From contig NZ_JAAOTJ010000001.1 in NCBI RefSeq assembly GCF_011297335.1, positions 1 to 64,000 of the forward strand: a DNA stretch of 64,000 nucleotides, given 5' to 3'. The notes under the pieces were generated by a model that was given only the letters and a program-made list of their open reading frames with translations, made no database searches and was not told where the DNA came from. This stretch comes from Catellatospora methionotrophica. Lineage in GTDB: Bacteria > Actinomycetota > Actinomycetes > Mycobacteriales > Micromonosporaceae. This document shows positions 42,454-50,268 of this stretch, one piece after another; the first letter of the stretch is position 1, and each line of letters opens with the position of its first letter. A program made the position numbers and the translations under genes.

Positions 42454-42800
42454 CGTACGGCGACGGGTACGCGCAGCGCCGGGTGGCGCTCCTCCCAGGC
42501 CCGGCGCACGGCGCGGGGCAGGAACAGCTGGGGCCAGAGCCGGACCAGGGTCGGCCCGTCGAGCCAGGCGCGCTGCTCCTCGACGGAGGCGGCCTCGCGC
42601 AGCACGGTCTCGTACATCCACTGCAGCAGGTGCGGGTTGTCGAGGTCGATGTGGCGGTCGGCCTGCCAGAACAGCCGGTGCGGCAGCACCGCGACGCCGG
42701 ACGTCGGGCCGGTCAGCGCGGCCAGGTCCGGGGCGACCAGGGCACGGCGACCGGGCCGCGCACTCGGGGGCGCGGCACTGCGGCGATCGCGGCGGTCCAC
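42450..42800 (-). CDS. Partner protein of the AbiEii-type enzyme
   Basis: A 116-residue protein from GTG 42800. The core (VAVLPHRLFWQADRHIDLDN, LLQWMYETVLREA, AWLDGPTLVRLWPQLFLPR, AVRRAWEERHPAL) is soluble and helical. It is co-translated with the AbiEii-type gene. In gene order it occupies the antitoxin slot of toxin-antitoxin pairs, but it lacks the usual AbiEi winged helix. It may instead be an accessory protein of a harmless nucleotidyltransferase. No family known to me. Confidence 0.65.
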   Translation of the reverse strand: MDRRDRRSAAPPSARPGRRALVAPDLAALTGPTSGVAVLPHRLFWQADRHIDLDNPHLLQWMYETVLREAASVEEQRAWLDGPTLVRLWPQLFLPRAVRRAWEERHPALRVPVAVR

Positions 42801-42892
42801 ACACTGAGGGTAGCGGCTGCCGGACCTGCTGGAACAGCCGCGCGTGGCAGCCGGACCCGCCACGCCGCTGACCTGGGCGTCTGTGTACACAC

Positions 42893-43807
42893 CTACGCCG
42901 CCGGGTGGGATTTCCCGCGGCCGCGGCGCGGTCGCCCGGGGCGGGGGCGGCTGGTCGCGTCGCCGGTGGCGGTGTGCGTGGCGGGCCAGTGCGCGGGCCG
43001 GGTCAGCACCGAGGGCAGCAGCGTGCCCTGGTCGCCGCGCGCCGCGTCGAGCTGTGACTGGATCAGGTACAGGCAGCCGGTGAGGTCAGCGCCCCGGATG
43101 TCGGCTCCGCGCAGGTCGGCGCCCAGCAGGTCCGCTCCGCGCAGGTCGGCGCCGCGCAGGTCGGCCCCGATGAGGTACGTGCCGCGCAGGCTGGCCCGGC
43201 GCAGGTCGGCGGCGCGTAGGTCGACGCCGAGCAGGTCGGCCCCGGACCGGTCGGGGCCGGGGCGTCCGCCGCGGCCCCGGGCGGCGGCGCTGGCTTGGCG
43301 CAGCAGGTCGGCGGCTTCGCGGCGCAGTGCGGCGACGTCGAGTGCGGCCAGTTCGGCCGGGGTGCCGCCGGTGAGCTGCTCGGTGCCGGCCAGCACCCGG
43401 GCCAGGTCGGCGTCCAGGGTGCCGCCGGGGCGCAGTGACACGGCCTCGTGCAGGTAGTACAGCAGTTCGTGCAGGTGCCGCATGACCGCGAACGAGGCGA
43501 ACATGTCCGGGGCGCTGTCGGGCGCGGCGCGCCAGTCGCGGCCGCCGAAGGTCACCTGGGCGACCTGCTGGCCCGCGCCGAAGCAGTCGAACACGGTGCA
43601 CCCGGCGAAGCCGCGTTCACGCAGCCCGGTGTGGATGCCGCAGGCGAAGTCGGCGCGCAGGTTCGGGCACGCCGTCCCGGCTGGTTTGTCGATCGCGAAG
43701 TCCGACGAGCGGGCGAACGCGGGGGCCACGCAGCACAGCGCGAAGCAGCGCGAGCAGTCGGCGTGCAGGCGCTCGCGCCACGGCTGCGCGGATGCCGGAC
43801 CGGACAC
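42893..43807 (-). CDS. Pentapeptide-repeat protein with Cys-rich N-terminus
   Basis: A 304-residue protein. Residues 15-75 are rich in Cys and His (HADCSRCFALCCVAP, then ACPNLRADFACGIHTG, then GCTVFDCFGAG), perhaps a metal site. The middle is helical (residues 100-175). Residues 190-250 are pentapeptide repeats A(D/N)LxX (GADLRGADLRGADLLGADLR), a right-handed beta-helix, followed by a basic tail. Pentapeptide proteins can mimic DNA and guard gyrase, but no function follows here. Confidence 0.85.
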   Translation of the reverse strand: MSGPASAQPWRERLHADCSRCFALCCVAPAFARSSDFAIDKPAGTACPNLRADFACGIHTGLRERGFAGCTVFDCFGAGQQVAQVTFGGRDWRAAPDSAPDMFASFAVMRHLHELLYYLHEAVSLRPGGTLDADLARVLAGTEQLTGGTPAELAALDVAALRREAADLLRQASAAARGRGGRPGPDRSGADLLGVDLRAADLRRASLRGTYLIGADLRGADLRGADLLGADLRGADIRGADLTGCLYLIQSQLDAARGDQGTLLPSVLTRPAHWPATHTATGDATSRPRPGRPRRGRGKSHPAA

Positions 43808-43854
43808 GGTATGCGCTCCTGAGCTGGGCTGCGGTATCGGTTACGAGCCTAGTC

Positions 43855-44388
43855 TCATTCGCCGGTGGCACCGTCGAGGGCTTCGCGGATGAGGTCGGCG
43901 TGGCCGTTGTGGCGGGCGTACTCCTCGATCATGTGCAGGTAGACCCACCGCAGGGTCATGGTCTGCTGGATGCGCTCGTGCACGAACGTGTCGTCCAGCG
44001 ACGCGGCGGCGACGGCGGCGCGGCAGGCCTGCTGCTCGGCGAGCAGCGTGGCGAGGTCGGCTTCGGCTGCGGCCGGATCGGCGAGGTCGAAGGCGGCTCC
44101 GGGGCGGCCGTCGGGGTGGGCGTACAGCGACGCGACGGCCTCGCCGCGCACGCGGCGGCGGAACCAGGTGCGCTCGACGTCGGCCATGTGGCGGACCAGG
44201 CCGAGCAGGGTCAGCGCCGACGGCGGTGAGCCGGCTTCGGCGAGCTGCTGCCCGGTGAGCCCGGCGCACTTGTGCAGCAGCGTGGCGCGGTGGCGGTCGA
44301 GGTAGCCCTCCAGCAGGGCGCGCTCGTCGGCGGCGTACGGCTCGTCGGTGCGGGTGATCTGCGGGGCGGTCCACGTCATGGGAGGCAT
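43855..44388 (-). CDS. DinB-family protein (DUF664)
   Basis: A 177-residue four-helix protein of the DinB/DUF664 group. LVRHMADVERTWFRRR and YLHMIEEYARHNGHADLIRE carry the metal-binding histidines at the spacing seen in this family, which is related to MDMPI enzymes. The start at 44388 is chosen because GGAGGA lies about ten bases upstream; the frame begins earlier at 44415. A thiol-dependent transferase role is possible, but the substrate is unknown. It is divergent from the GNAT gene. Confidence 0.87.
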   Translation of the reverse strand: MPPMTWTAPQITRTDEPYAADERALLEGYLDRHRATLLHKCAGLTGQQLAEAGSPPSALTLLGLVRHMADVERTWFRRRVRGEAVASLYAHPDGRPGAAFDLADPAAAEADLATLLAEQQACRAAVAAASLDDTFVHERIQQTMTLRWVYLHMIEEYARHNGHADLIREALDGATGE

Positions 44389-44447
44389 GATGCCTGTTTC
44401 CTCCCGGGTGAGCACGCCGGGGGTGCCGCCGGTACGCTGCTGGACTT

Positions 44448-44906
44448 GTGATCGAGACCGAGCGGCTGGTGCTGCACCCCTTCACCCCGATCGTCGCCGC
44501 GCGGATCGCCGACGGCGCGCCCCGGGACCCGCGCTGGGCCGAGGACTACCCGTTCGACGGCGACCAGAGCGCGGCCCGGATGTTCCTACAGGCCGGTGCG
44601 CCCGCGGGGCCGTGGGTGCCGTACAACATCGAGGTCAGGGCGTCCGGGCTGGTGGTGGGCGGGGTCGGGTTCCACGGTGCGCCCGACGAGCAGGGCACGG
44701 TGGAGATCGGGTACGGCCTGGCCGAGTCCGCGCGCGGCAACGGCTACGCGTCGGAGGGCGCGGCGGCGCTGGTCGACCTGGCGCTGCGCCTCGGGGCGCG
44801 GCGGGTCGTGGCGACGCTGGAGTACGACAACGAGCCGAGTGCGAACGTGCTGCGCCGGGCGGGGTTCACCGAGCAGAGCCCGCTGCACTGGGCCCGGTCG
44901 GCCTGA
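44448..44906 (+). CDS. GNAT family N-acetyltransferase
   Basis: A 152-residue acetyltransferase. ETERLVLHPFTP is the first strand, ARGNGYASEGAAALVDLAL the acetyl-CoA loop (RGNGYA) and EPSANVLRRAGFTEQ the C-terminal YxxxGF-like part. It starts with GTG at 44448. Its end overlaps by 41 bp the convergent histidine phosphatase gene, so the two transcripts interfere. The substrate is unknown. Confidence 0.87.
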   Translation: MIETERLVLHPFTPIVAARIADGAPRDPRWAEDYPFDGDQSAARMFLQAGAPAGPWVPYNIEVRASGLVVGGVGFHGAPDEQGTVEIGYGLAESARGNGYASEGAAALVDLALRLGARRVVATLEYDNEPSANVLRRAGFTEQSPLHWARSA

Positions 44907-45450
44907 CCCAGCCCCCGGGCAGGCTGTACGACCAGCCGGGCTGCCACGTGAACGGGGCGGTCACCTGCTCGGCGAGGTCCGCGCCGGCGAGCAGCACCGC
45001 CAGGGCGTACCGGGGCGCGGCGTGCGAGATGAGCAGCACCCGTCGCCCGTCGTGTCCGGCGGCCAGCTCCTCCAGCAGGTCGGCCACGCGTGCCAGCACC
45101 TGCCGGTAGGACTCCCCGTCCGGGAACGGCACGTCGACGCGGTGCGCGCGTTCGGCGTCCAGGCGCGTCACCGGCATACCGTTGAGGTTTCCGTAGTTGA
45201 TCTCACGCAGTCTCGGGTCGGCCCGCAGCCGGACGCCGGTGCCGCCGAACGCGATCTCGGCGGTCTGCACCGCCCGGTGCAGGTCGGAACTGACGACCAG
45301 GTCGATGCGCTCGTCCCGGCGGCGCTCGCCCAGCTCGGCGGCTTTGCGCAGGCCGGTCGGGGACAGCTCGCCGGGCAGCCAGCCGGTCGCGTGGCCGGAC
45401 TCGTTGTCCAGCGTCGGCGAGTGCGTCTCGTACACCAGGGACAGGGTCAT
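44866..45450 (-). CDS. Histidine phosphatase family protein
   Basis: A 194-residue phosphoglycerate-mutase-like protein. It starts LVYETHSPTLDNE: the canonical RHG is replaced by THS, so the nucleophile histidine stays but the arginine is missing, a variant known in actinobacteria. SDLHRAVQTAEIAF, INYGNLNG and LLISHAAPRYALAV supply the other active-site parts (R and H). It is probably still a phosphatase, but with altered binding. It overlaps the convergent GNAT gene. Confidence 0.88.
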   Translation of the reverse strand: MTLSLVYETHSPTLDNESGHATGWLPGELSPTGLRKAAELGERRRDERIDLVVSSDLHRAVQTAEIAFGGTGVRLRADPRLREINYGNLNGMPVTRLDAERAHRVDVPFPDGESYRQVLARVADLLEELAAGHDGRRVLLISHAAPRYALAVLLAGADLAEQVTAPFTWQPGWSYSLPGGWVRPTGPSAAGSAR

Positions 45451-45546
45451 GATCGGCAGTGTGGCATGGAGGGCCGGGTGCCACGGTTGGCCGAAACGTG
45501 CACCTCGCCCCGATTCCTCCGGACAATGGACGGGGAGGTGGACACC

Positions 45547-45735
45547 ATGAAGGCAAAGGTAGGCGACACCATCGTCGTCGAGGGCACGCACGTCGGCGAC
45601 CACCGCAGGATCGGGCTGATCACCGCCGTGCCGCACGAGGACGGCAGCCCGCCGTACACCGTCCGCTGGGAGGACGACCAGCACGAGGGAATCCTCTACC
45701 CCGGCCCGGACACCCACATCAAGACCGCCGGCTGA
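45547..45735 (+). CDS. DUF1918 domain protein
   Basis: A 62-residue small protein beginning MKAKVGDTIVVEGTHVGD and containing GLITAVPHEDGSPPYTVRW and GILYPGPD. This is the DUF1918 (SH3-like) family, widespread in actinobacteria. Function is unknown, perhaps nucleic-acid or ligand binding. GGAGGT with good spacing precedes ATG 45547. It is transcribed alone and ends at an inverted repeat. Confidence 0.9.
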   Translation: MKAKVGDTIVVEGTHVGDHRRIGLITAVPHEDGSPPYTVRWEDDQHEGILYPGPDTHIKTAG

Positions 45736-45743
45736 CCCGCCAA

Positions 45744-45827
45744 GATCGCGACGATCTTGCGTGAACTGGTCAGGGTTCGCCCATGAGGGCGTGTCGTACC
45801 CACAGTTCGCGCAAGATCGTCGCGGCC
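45744..45827. repeat. Large inverted repeat between convergent genes
   Basis: Arms of about 25 bases, 45744-45768 and 45803-45827, are reverse complements with a few mismatches and a central loop of 34. Each arm also contains a shorter palindrome around GATCGCGACGATC. The position between the ends of the DUF1918 and TipAL-like genes fits a bidirectional terminator or a small dispersed repeat. Confidence 0.72.
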
Positions 45828-45831
45828 GGGG

Positions 45832-46590
45832 CTAGGCGCGGGCCACGGCGTTGGCGTGGATCGCGTCGTGGAGGTACTGCGTCAAGCCGGGTTTGATCGC
45901 TTCGTAGGTGGCGGTGAAGCGGTCGTCGGCGAGGTACATGTCGGCCAGGCCGGTGTGGATCTCGTAGCCGCACTCGTAGAACCAGGTGCTGATCAGCTGG
46001 CGGTGCTCCTCGGCCAGCGCCATCGCGGCGGGGCTCTCGGCGGGGGCGCCGGAGTCCATCAGCGCGGTGAACCGGCGGCCCCAGTCCTCGTTCTCCTGCT
46101 GGTGGCGCAGCCAGTCGTCCTTGGTGTAGGCGGCGGTGCGGCGGCTGGACTCCCGGTAGGCGTCCGTGCCGCCCCAGCGCCGCTCCGCCTCATCGGCATG
46201 ATCGTCGGGGTTGAAGTCTCCGAAGACCTCGAAGCGCTCCTCGGGCGTGAGGTTGATGCCCACTTTCCTTGCCTCCATCGCGAACTCGATCGCGGTGACC
46301 ATCTCCTGCAGGCGCTTGATGCGCACGGTCAGCAGCTCGTGCTGGCGGCGCATGTGCGCCGTCGCGTCGGACTGCGGATCGTCGAGGATGGCCGCGATCT
46401 CTTCCAGCGAGAACCCCAGCTCCCGGTAGTAGCGGATCTGCTGCAGCCGCTCCAGGTCGGCCTCGTCGTACCGGCGGTAGCCGGTGGCCGAGCGCTCGCT
46501 GGGCGACAGCAGGCCGATCTCGTCGTAGTGGTGCAGCGTCCGCACGGTCACTGCGGCGAGTTCGGCGACCTTGCCCACGGTGTATGCCAC
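45832..46590 (-). CDS. TipAL-like MerR regulator
   Basis: A 252-residue regulator. Residues 1-110 are a MerR DNA-binding domain and dimerisation helix (VGKVAELAAVTVRTLHHYDE, SATGYRRYDEADLERLQQI). Residues 130-250 are a TipAS-type globin-like antibiotic-recognition domain (DDHADEAERRWGGTDAYRES, WYECG-like WFYECGYEIHTGLADMY). TipAL proteins in Streptomyces are switched on by covalent binding of thiopeptides. The conserved drug-binding Cys may be the C in YECGYE. The GTG start lies just after an operator palindrome. Confidence 0.9.
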   Translation of the reverse strand: MAYTVGKVAELAAVTVRTLHHYDEIGLLSPSERSATGYRRYDEADLERLQQIRYYRELGFSLEEIAAILDDPQSDATAHMRRQHELLTVRIKRLQEMVTAIEFAMEARKVGINLTPEERFEVFGDFNPDDHADEAERRWGGTDAYRESSRRTAAYTKDDWLRHQQENEDWGRRFTALMDSGAPAESPAAMALAEEHRQLISTWFYECGYEIHTGLADMYLADDRFTATYEAIKPGLTQYLHDAIHANAVARA

Positions 46591-46612
46591 GGTTCTCTCC
46601 CTTCCGAGAACC
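46591..46612 (-). promoter_or_regulatory. Palindrome over the TipAL-like ribosome-binding site
   Basis: GGTTCTC (46591-46597) and GAGAACC (46606-46612) form an inverted repeat with an eight-base spacer right before the GTG start; the purine-rich spacer region supplies the ribosome-binding site. It may be an operator or a structure controlling translation. TTGACT at 46653-46648 is a fair -35. Confidence 0.55.
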
Positions 46613-46639
46613 AGGTTCGTTCCTGCCGTTACGTGAGAG

Positions 46640-47545
46640 TCAAGCCGATGGAGCCGAGGCCCGCGACCGATCCGGGACGACGGCGCTCACCAGCGCCAGG
46701 GTGTACACCGTGCAGACCGTCAGGATGCCGGGCAGGATCTTGGCGGTGTCGGCGAGCATCCACCGGTCGCCGTCGACCAGGCCGAGGTCGACGCCGGTGA
46801 GCGCGCTCGGGAACCACAGCGGGGCATAGCCGAGCGGGGCGCGCGCCGGGCCCACGGCGAGCAGCACGAACACGGCGATGGCCAGGTCGAGTACCGCGAA
46901 CCCACCGGCCAGGGCGAGCACCCGCGCGGCGCGCCGCCTGCCCTGCCGCTGCCGTCTGCGCACCGCGCGGGCGAGCACCGCGGTGCCGGCCGCCCAGCAC
47001 AGCACCGCCGCGCCGGATCCGGCCGGGTGCCCGCCGTAGAGGTCGCCTGGCCACGGGTCGGGCAGTGCCGCCAGCGCCGCGATGGTCACCCCGATGGCCA
47101 GGGGGACCGCGAGCCAGGAGAAGGCGACCCGTCCAGACCGCCCGGTGGCCCGGCCCAGGCGGTGGGCCAGCCAGCTCACCGGCAGGACCTGCAGGCTGAG
47201 CAGTGTCGGCATCACCTGGTGATGATCGATCGCCGGGGCGACCAGTTCCATGACGGGACCGCCCAGCATCGACAGCGGGAGCAGGCAGAGGATCCAGGCG
47301 ACGCTCAGCCCGACCGGGGTCAGCATCAGCCAGAGCAGGGTGAGCACGGCCGCGCGGGCGCGGGCCGGGGTCATCGCCGCCCGGCGCTGGCTGAGCCGGT
47401 CGCGCAGCGCGCACCAGGCCGTGTCGGCCAGGTCCCGGCCGGGGTGGGGGCTGTCGTGCAGCATGGCGGCGATCTCGTCGCCGTAGCGTTCGCGGATCGC
47501 GGCCGGGTACACCGCGAGCACCGCGCGGATCAGCGGGGCGCGCAT
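46640..47545 (-). CDS. Integral membrane protein of a PadR operon
   Basis: A 301-residue protein. A cytoplasmic N-terminus (residues 1-60, IRAVLAVYPAAIRERYGDEI and AMLHDSPHPGRDL, the pattern of permease prefix domains) is followed by about six helices. Its ATG overlaps the PadR stop by one base (TGATG), so PadR and this protein are co-made. Such pairs often act in envelope or drug stress. No enzymatic motif. Confidence 0.78.
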   Translation of the reverse strand: MRAPLIRAVLAVYPAAIRERYGDEIAAMLHDSPHPGRDLADTAWCALRDRLSQRRAAMTPARARAAVLTLLWLMLTPVGLSVAWILCLLPLSMLGGPVMELVAPAIDHHQVMPTLLSLQVLPVSWLAHRLGRATGRSGRVAFSWLAVPLAIGVTIAALAALPDPWPGDLYGGHPAGSGAAVLCWAAGTAVLARAVRRRQRQGRRRAARVLALAGGFAVLDLAIAVFVLLAVGPARAPLGYAPLWFPSALTGVDLGLVDGDRWMLADTAKILPGILTVCTVYTLALVSAVVPDRSRASAPSA

Positions 47546-47859
47546 CAGGCGGCTGCCAGGCGGCGCAGGCCGGTGGCGGCCAGCGAGCGTATGCGCTGCA
47601 GTTCGGCGTTGAGCGCGGCCCGCCCGGCGTCGGTGAGCCGGTAGGGCTTGCGGCGGTCCTGTTCGGGCAGCGCCTCGATGTAGCCGTGCTCCTCCAGGCG
47701 GCGGATCGCGCCGTAGAGGGTGCCGGGGCCGGGACGGCCGCCGGTGAGCTCGGCGATGTCGTCCTGCATGGCGTAGCCGTGTTTGGGCCCGGGGGCGAGG
47801 CTGATCAGGATGTGCAGCGCGGGTTCGGAGAACCTGCCGAGGTCGGCTAGTCCGGCCAT
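47545..47859 (-). CDS. PadR-family transcriptional regulator
   Basis: A 104-residue winged-helix regulator: ALHILISLAPGPKHGYAM, then GPGTLYGAIRRLEEHGYIE, and PYRLTDAGRAAL, the three blocks of the PadR family. The start at 47859 (second of two adjacent ATG) has the better spacing from GAGGAG. It is followed by the coupled membrane protein. Control of its own operon through the upstream repeats is likely. Confidence 0.93.
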   Translation of the reverse strand: MAGLADLGRFSEPALHILISLAPGPKHGYAMQDDIAELTGGRPGPGTLYGAIRRLEEHGYIEALPEQDRRKPYRLTDAGRAALNAELQRIRSLAATGLRRLAAA

Positions 47860-47870
47860 CATCACTCCTC

Positions 47871-47904
47871 TACTACGTCGGGCGTAGCATCGCACGGCGT
47901 AGTA
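47871..47904 (-). promoter_or_regulatory. PadR operator candidate
   Basis: TACTACG (47871-47877) and CGTAGTA (47898-47904) form an inverted repeat, with an additional CGTAG at 47883-47887 between them. It lies about 12 bp before the padR-type start, where an autoregulatory operator is expected. Confidence 0.6.
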
Positions 47905-47969
47905 AAACCGGTCAACGGGCGACGAGGATCACGTATCGCGGCCCGCTGCCCTGCCCTTACCGTCGGCTG

Positions 47970-49127
47970 ATGGGGCAGCCGAACCGCTGGGTGATGCTGG
48001 GACTCGGCATGCTCGCCCAGGGCGCGTGCTACCTGCCGACCGGCGCGCTGATCCTGCTCGTGCCAGCGTTGCGTGCCCAGGGGTTCGGGCTCGGCGACGT
48101 CGGCCTGCTGCTGGGTGCGCCGAGCGCGGGCATGGTGCTCGCGCTGATCGCCTGGGGCTGGTGCGCCGACCGGTACGGCGAGCGGCTGACCATGACGATC
48201 GGGCTGGTCTGCGCGACCGCGACGCTGGCCGCCGCCGCGTACGCCACCGGCCTGGCCGCGCTGGGGCTGACGCTGACGCTGGCCGGTGCCGCGTGCGCGT
48301 CGGGCAACGCGGCCAGCGGGCGGGTGGTGCTCGGCTGGTTCCCGCCCGAGCGGCGCGGGTTCGCGATGGGGGTGCGCCAGACCGCGCTGCCGGTGTCCGG
48401 CGCGCTGGCCGGGCTCGGCACGCCGCTGGTCGCCCAGGACCACGGGGTACGCGGGGTGCTGCTGGCCTGCGCGGCGGTCTGCCTGGTGGCGGCGGCCGCG
48501 GTCGGGGTGTTCGCCGTGGACCCGCCCCGGCCGACGCGGGCGGTCGCCGCCGCGGCAGCCTCGCCGTACCGGACCTCGGACCTGTGGCGCATCCACGGAG
48601 CGAGCCTGCTGCTGGTGGTGCCTCAGTACACGACGAGCGTCTTCGCGGTCGCGTACCTGGTCGGCGAGCGGGGCTGGTCGGAGTTCGCGGCCGGGCGGGC
48701 GGCCGCCGTGGCGTACCTGCTGGGTGGTGTGGGAAGGCTGGTGTGCGGACGCTGGTCGGACGCGGTGGCCAGCAGGCTGCGGCCGATGCGGCAACTGGCG
48801 GTGGTCAACGCCGCCGTGGTGCTGCTGGTCGCCACGGCGACGCAGGCCGACTCGGGGCTGACCGCGCCGCTGCTGGTGCTGGCGGTCGCGGTGTCGATGA
48901 GCGGCAACGGCCTGGCCTACACCGCGGTCGCCGAGCACGCCGGGCCGGTCTGGGCGGGTCGCGCCCTGGGCACCCAGAACACGGTCCAGAACATCGGTGC
49001 CGCCCTGACGCCCGCCGCGCTGGGGCTGCTCATCGCCCCGGCCGGATACGGGGCCGCGTTCGCCCTGGCGGGGATGCTGGCCCTGCTCGCCGCACCGGTG
49101 ACCCCGGCCGAGCCGGTGTCGGCCTAG
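47970..49127 (+). CDS. MFS transporter
   Basis: A 385-residue transporter of the major facilitator superfamily with 11-12 helices. ARGV-type motif A is ALIAWGWCADRYGERLTM and the equivalent in the second half is GGVGRLVCGRWSDAVASR; GRVVLGWFPPERRGFAMGVR matches motif loops of nitrate/cyanate or CynX-like carriers. ATG 47970 starts the first helix. The substrate is open. It is divergent from the PadR operon across about 110 bp. Confidence 0.88.
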   Translation: MGQPNRWVMLGLGMLAQGACYLPTGALILLVPALRAQGFGLGDVGLLLGAPSAGMVLALIAWGWCADRYGERLTMTIGLVCATATLAAAAYATGLAALGLTLTLAGAACASGNAASGRVVLGWFPPERRGFAMGVRQTALPVSGALAGLGTPLVAQDHGVRGVLLACAAVCLVAAAAVGVFAVDPPRPTRAVAAAAASPYRTSDLWRIHGASLLLVVPQYTTSVFAVAYLVGERGWSEFAAGRAAAVAYLLGGVGRLVCGRWSDAVASRLRPMRQLAVVNAAVVLLVATATQADSGLTAPLLVLAVAVSMSGNGLAYTAVAEHAGPVWAGRALGTQNTVQNIGAALTPAALGLLIAPAGYGAAFALAGMLALLAAPVTPAEPVSA

Positions 49128-49311
49128 GCTGCGGGCGTGGTCTATGACGCGGCAGCGCGTCGACACGGCGCAGGACTTCGCCTGCCGGCGCACCCCGGTG
49201 GAGCTGATCGGCTGGTGCGGGCAGCAGGCCGCGCAGGTCGTGGCCAGGGCCGCCGGGACGCCGGGATCGCGGCTGGTCGCCACCCGTCACGGCGGTGCTG
49301 GAACCGCCGCC

Positions 49312-49340
49312 TTGACAGAACGGACGATTCTAGATAGACA
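49312..49340 (+). promoter_or_regulatory. Sigma-A-like promoter of the sulfotransferase-P450 pair
   Basis: TTGACA (49312-49317) and TAGACA (49335-49340) are separated by 17 bp, a near-consensus housekeeping promoter, and lie 28 bp upstream of the sulfotransferase start. The region before it (49128-49311) has no convincing gene. Confidence 0.75.
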
Positions 49341-49367
49341 CACGTGACTGTCACCTAGGGTCAACGT

Positions 49368-50237
49368 GTGGAGCACTCAGTGTTGCGTGCATTCTTCGGG
49401 CGCCACAAGACCGCCTCGACATGGGCGCGCAGCATCCTGCACGACGCCGCCCACGCGCTGGGCCTGAAGGTCCTCACCGTGCACGCGACCGAGCAGTGGA
49501 GCGGGCACGCCAGCGTCGGCGACTTCGTACGGGCGGAGCAGCCGGACCTGCTGGTGATGACCAACGTGACCCAGGCCCAGTTCGAGACCCTGCCGCCGCT
49601 GCGCGGGCTCAACGTCATCCGCGACCCTCGCGACATCATCGTGTCGGGCTACTTCAGCCACCGCAACAGCCACCCCGAGCAGTTGATGGGCATCGTGTGG
49701 CACGAGCTCGTCGCACACCGCCGCCTGCTGTCCGGGCTCGACGTCGAGGCCGGGCTGCTCGCCGAGATCGAGTTCAGCGGCGTGTTCCTGGACCCGATGC
49801 GCGAATGGAACTACGCCAACCCGGGCGTGCTGGAGTTGCGCATGGAGGAGATGGTCGCCGACCCCTACGCCGCCTGGACGCGCGCGCTGTCCCACCTCGA
49901 CCTGGCCGCGCCGGGCACGTTCGAGCGGCTACGGCGTGCCGCGTGCACGTGGAACCTGGCCGACCGGCGCGAGGCGCCGCGCTCGCTGGCCCGGGCGCGG
50001 CGCATCCTGCCGCCGGTTCCGTTGCGCCGCCTGCCCATGGCGTACGCCTCGGGGGCCCTGGCCCGCTTCTCCTTCGAGCGGCTCTCGCGCGGGCGGCGGC
50101 CGGGTGAGGAGGACGTGCACAGTCACTACCGGCGCGGGGTGGCCGGGGACTGGCGCAACCATCTGAGCGAGGCGCACCTCGCGGCGATCACGGCACGATA
50201 CGGCGACATAGTGCAGCAGTTCGGCTACTCAACGTGA
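49368..50237 (+). CDS. Sulfotransferase
   Basis: A 289-residue PAPS-dependent sulfotransferase-like protein. The 5'-phosphosulfate loop is GRHKTASTWARS (in the place of PKSGTTW), the 3'-phosphate site is NVIRDPRDIIVSGYFSHRNS and the C-terminal GVAGDWRNHLSEAH matches GxxGDWKxxFT. So all three cofactor contacts are in place. It begins with GTG 49368. It is followed after 31 bp by a P450 in the same direction, which suggests a joint role in tailoring a small molecule. The acceptor is unknown. Confidence 0.85.
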   Translation: MEHSVLRAFFGRHKTASTWARSILHDAAHALGLKVLTVHATEQWSGHASVGDFVRAEQPDLLVMTNVTQAQFETLPPLRGLNVIRDPRDIIVSGYFSHRNSHPEQLMGIVWHELVAHRRLLSGLDVEAGLLAEIEFSGVFLDPMREWNYANPGVLELRMEEMVADPYAAWTRALSHLDLAAPGTFERLRRAACTWNLADRREAPRSLARARRILPPVPLRRLPMAYASGALARFSFERLSRGRRPGEEDVHSHYRRGVAGDWRNHLSEAHLAAITARYGDIVQQFGYST

Positions 50238-50268
50238 GTCGCACATCCGACATTGTCAACTTAGATCC

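Noticed and set aside
49128-49347. Possible small gene MTRQRVDTAQDFACRR... upstream of the sulfotransferase
   Set aside because: No ribosome-binding site, and it overlaps the promoter; perhaps a remnant, but not supportable.
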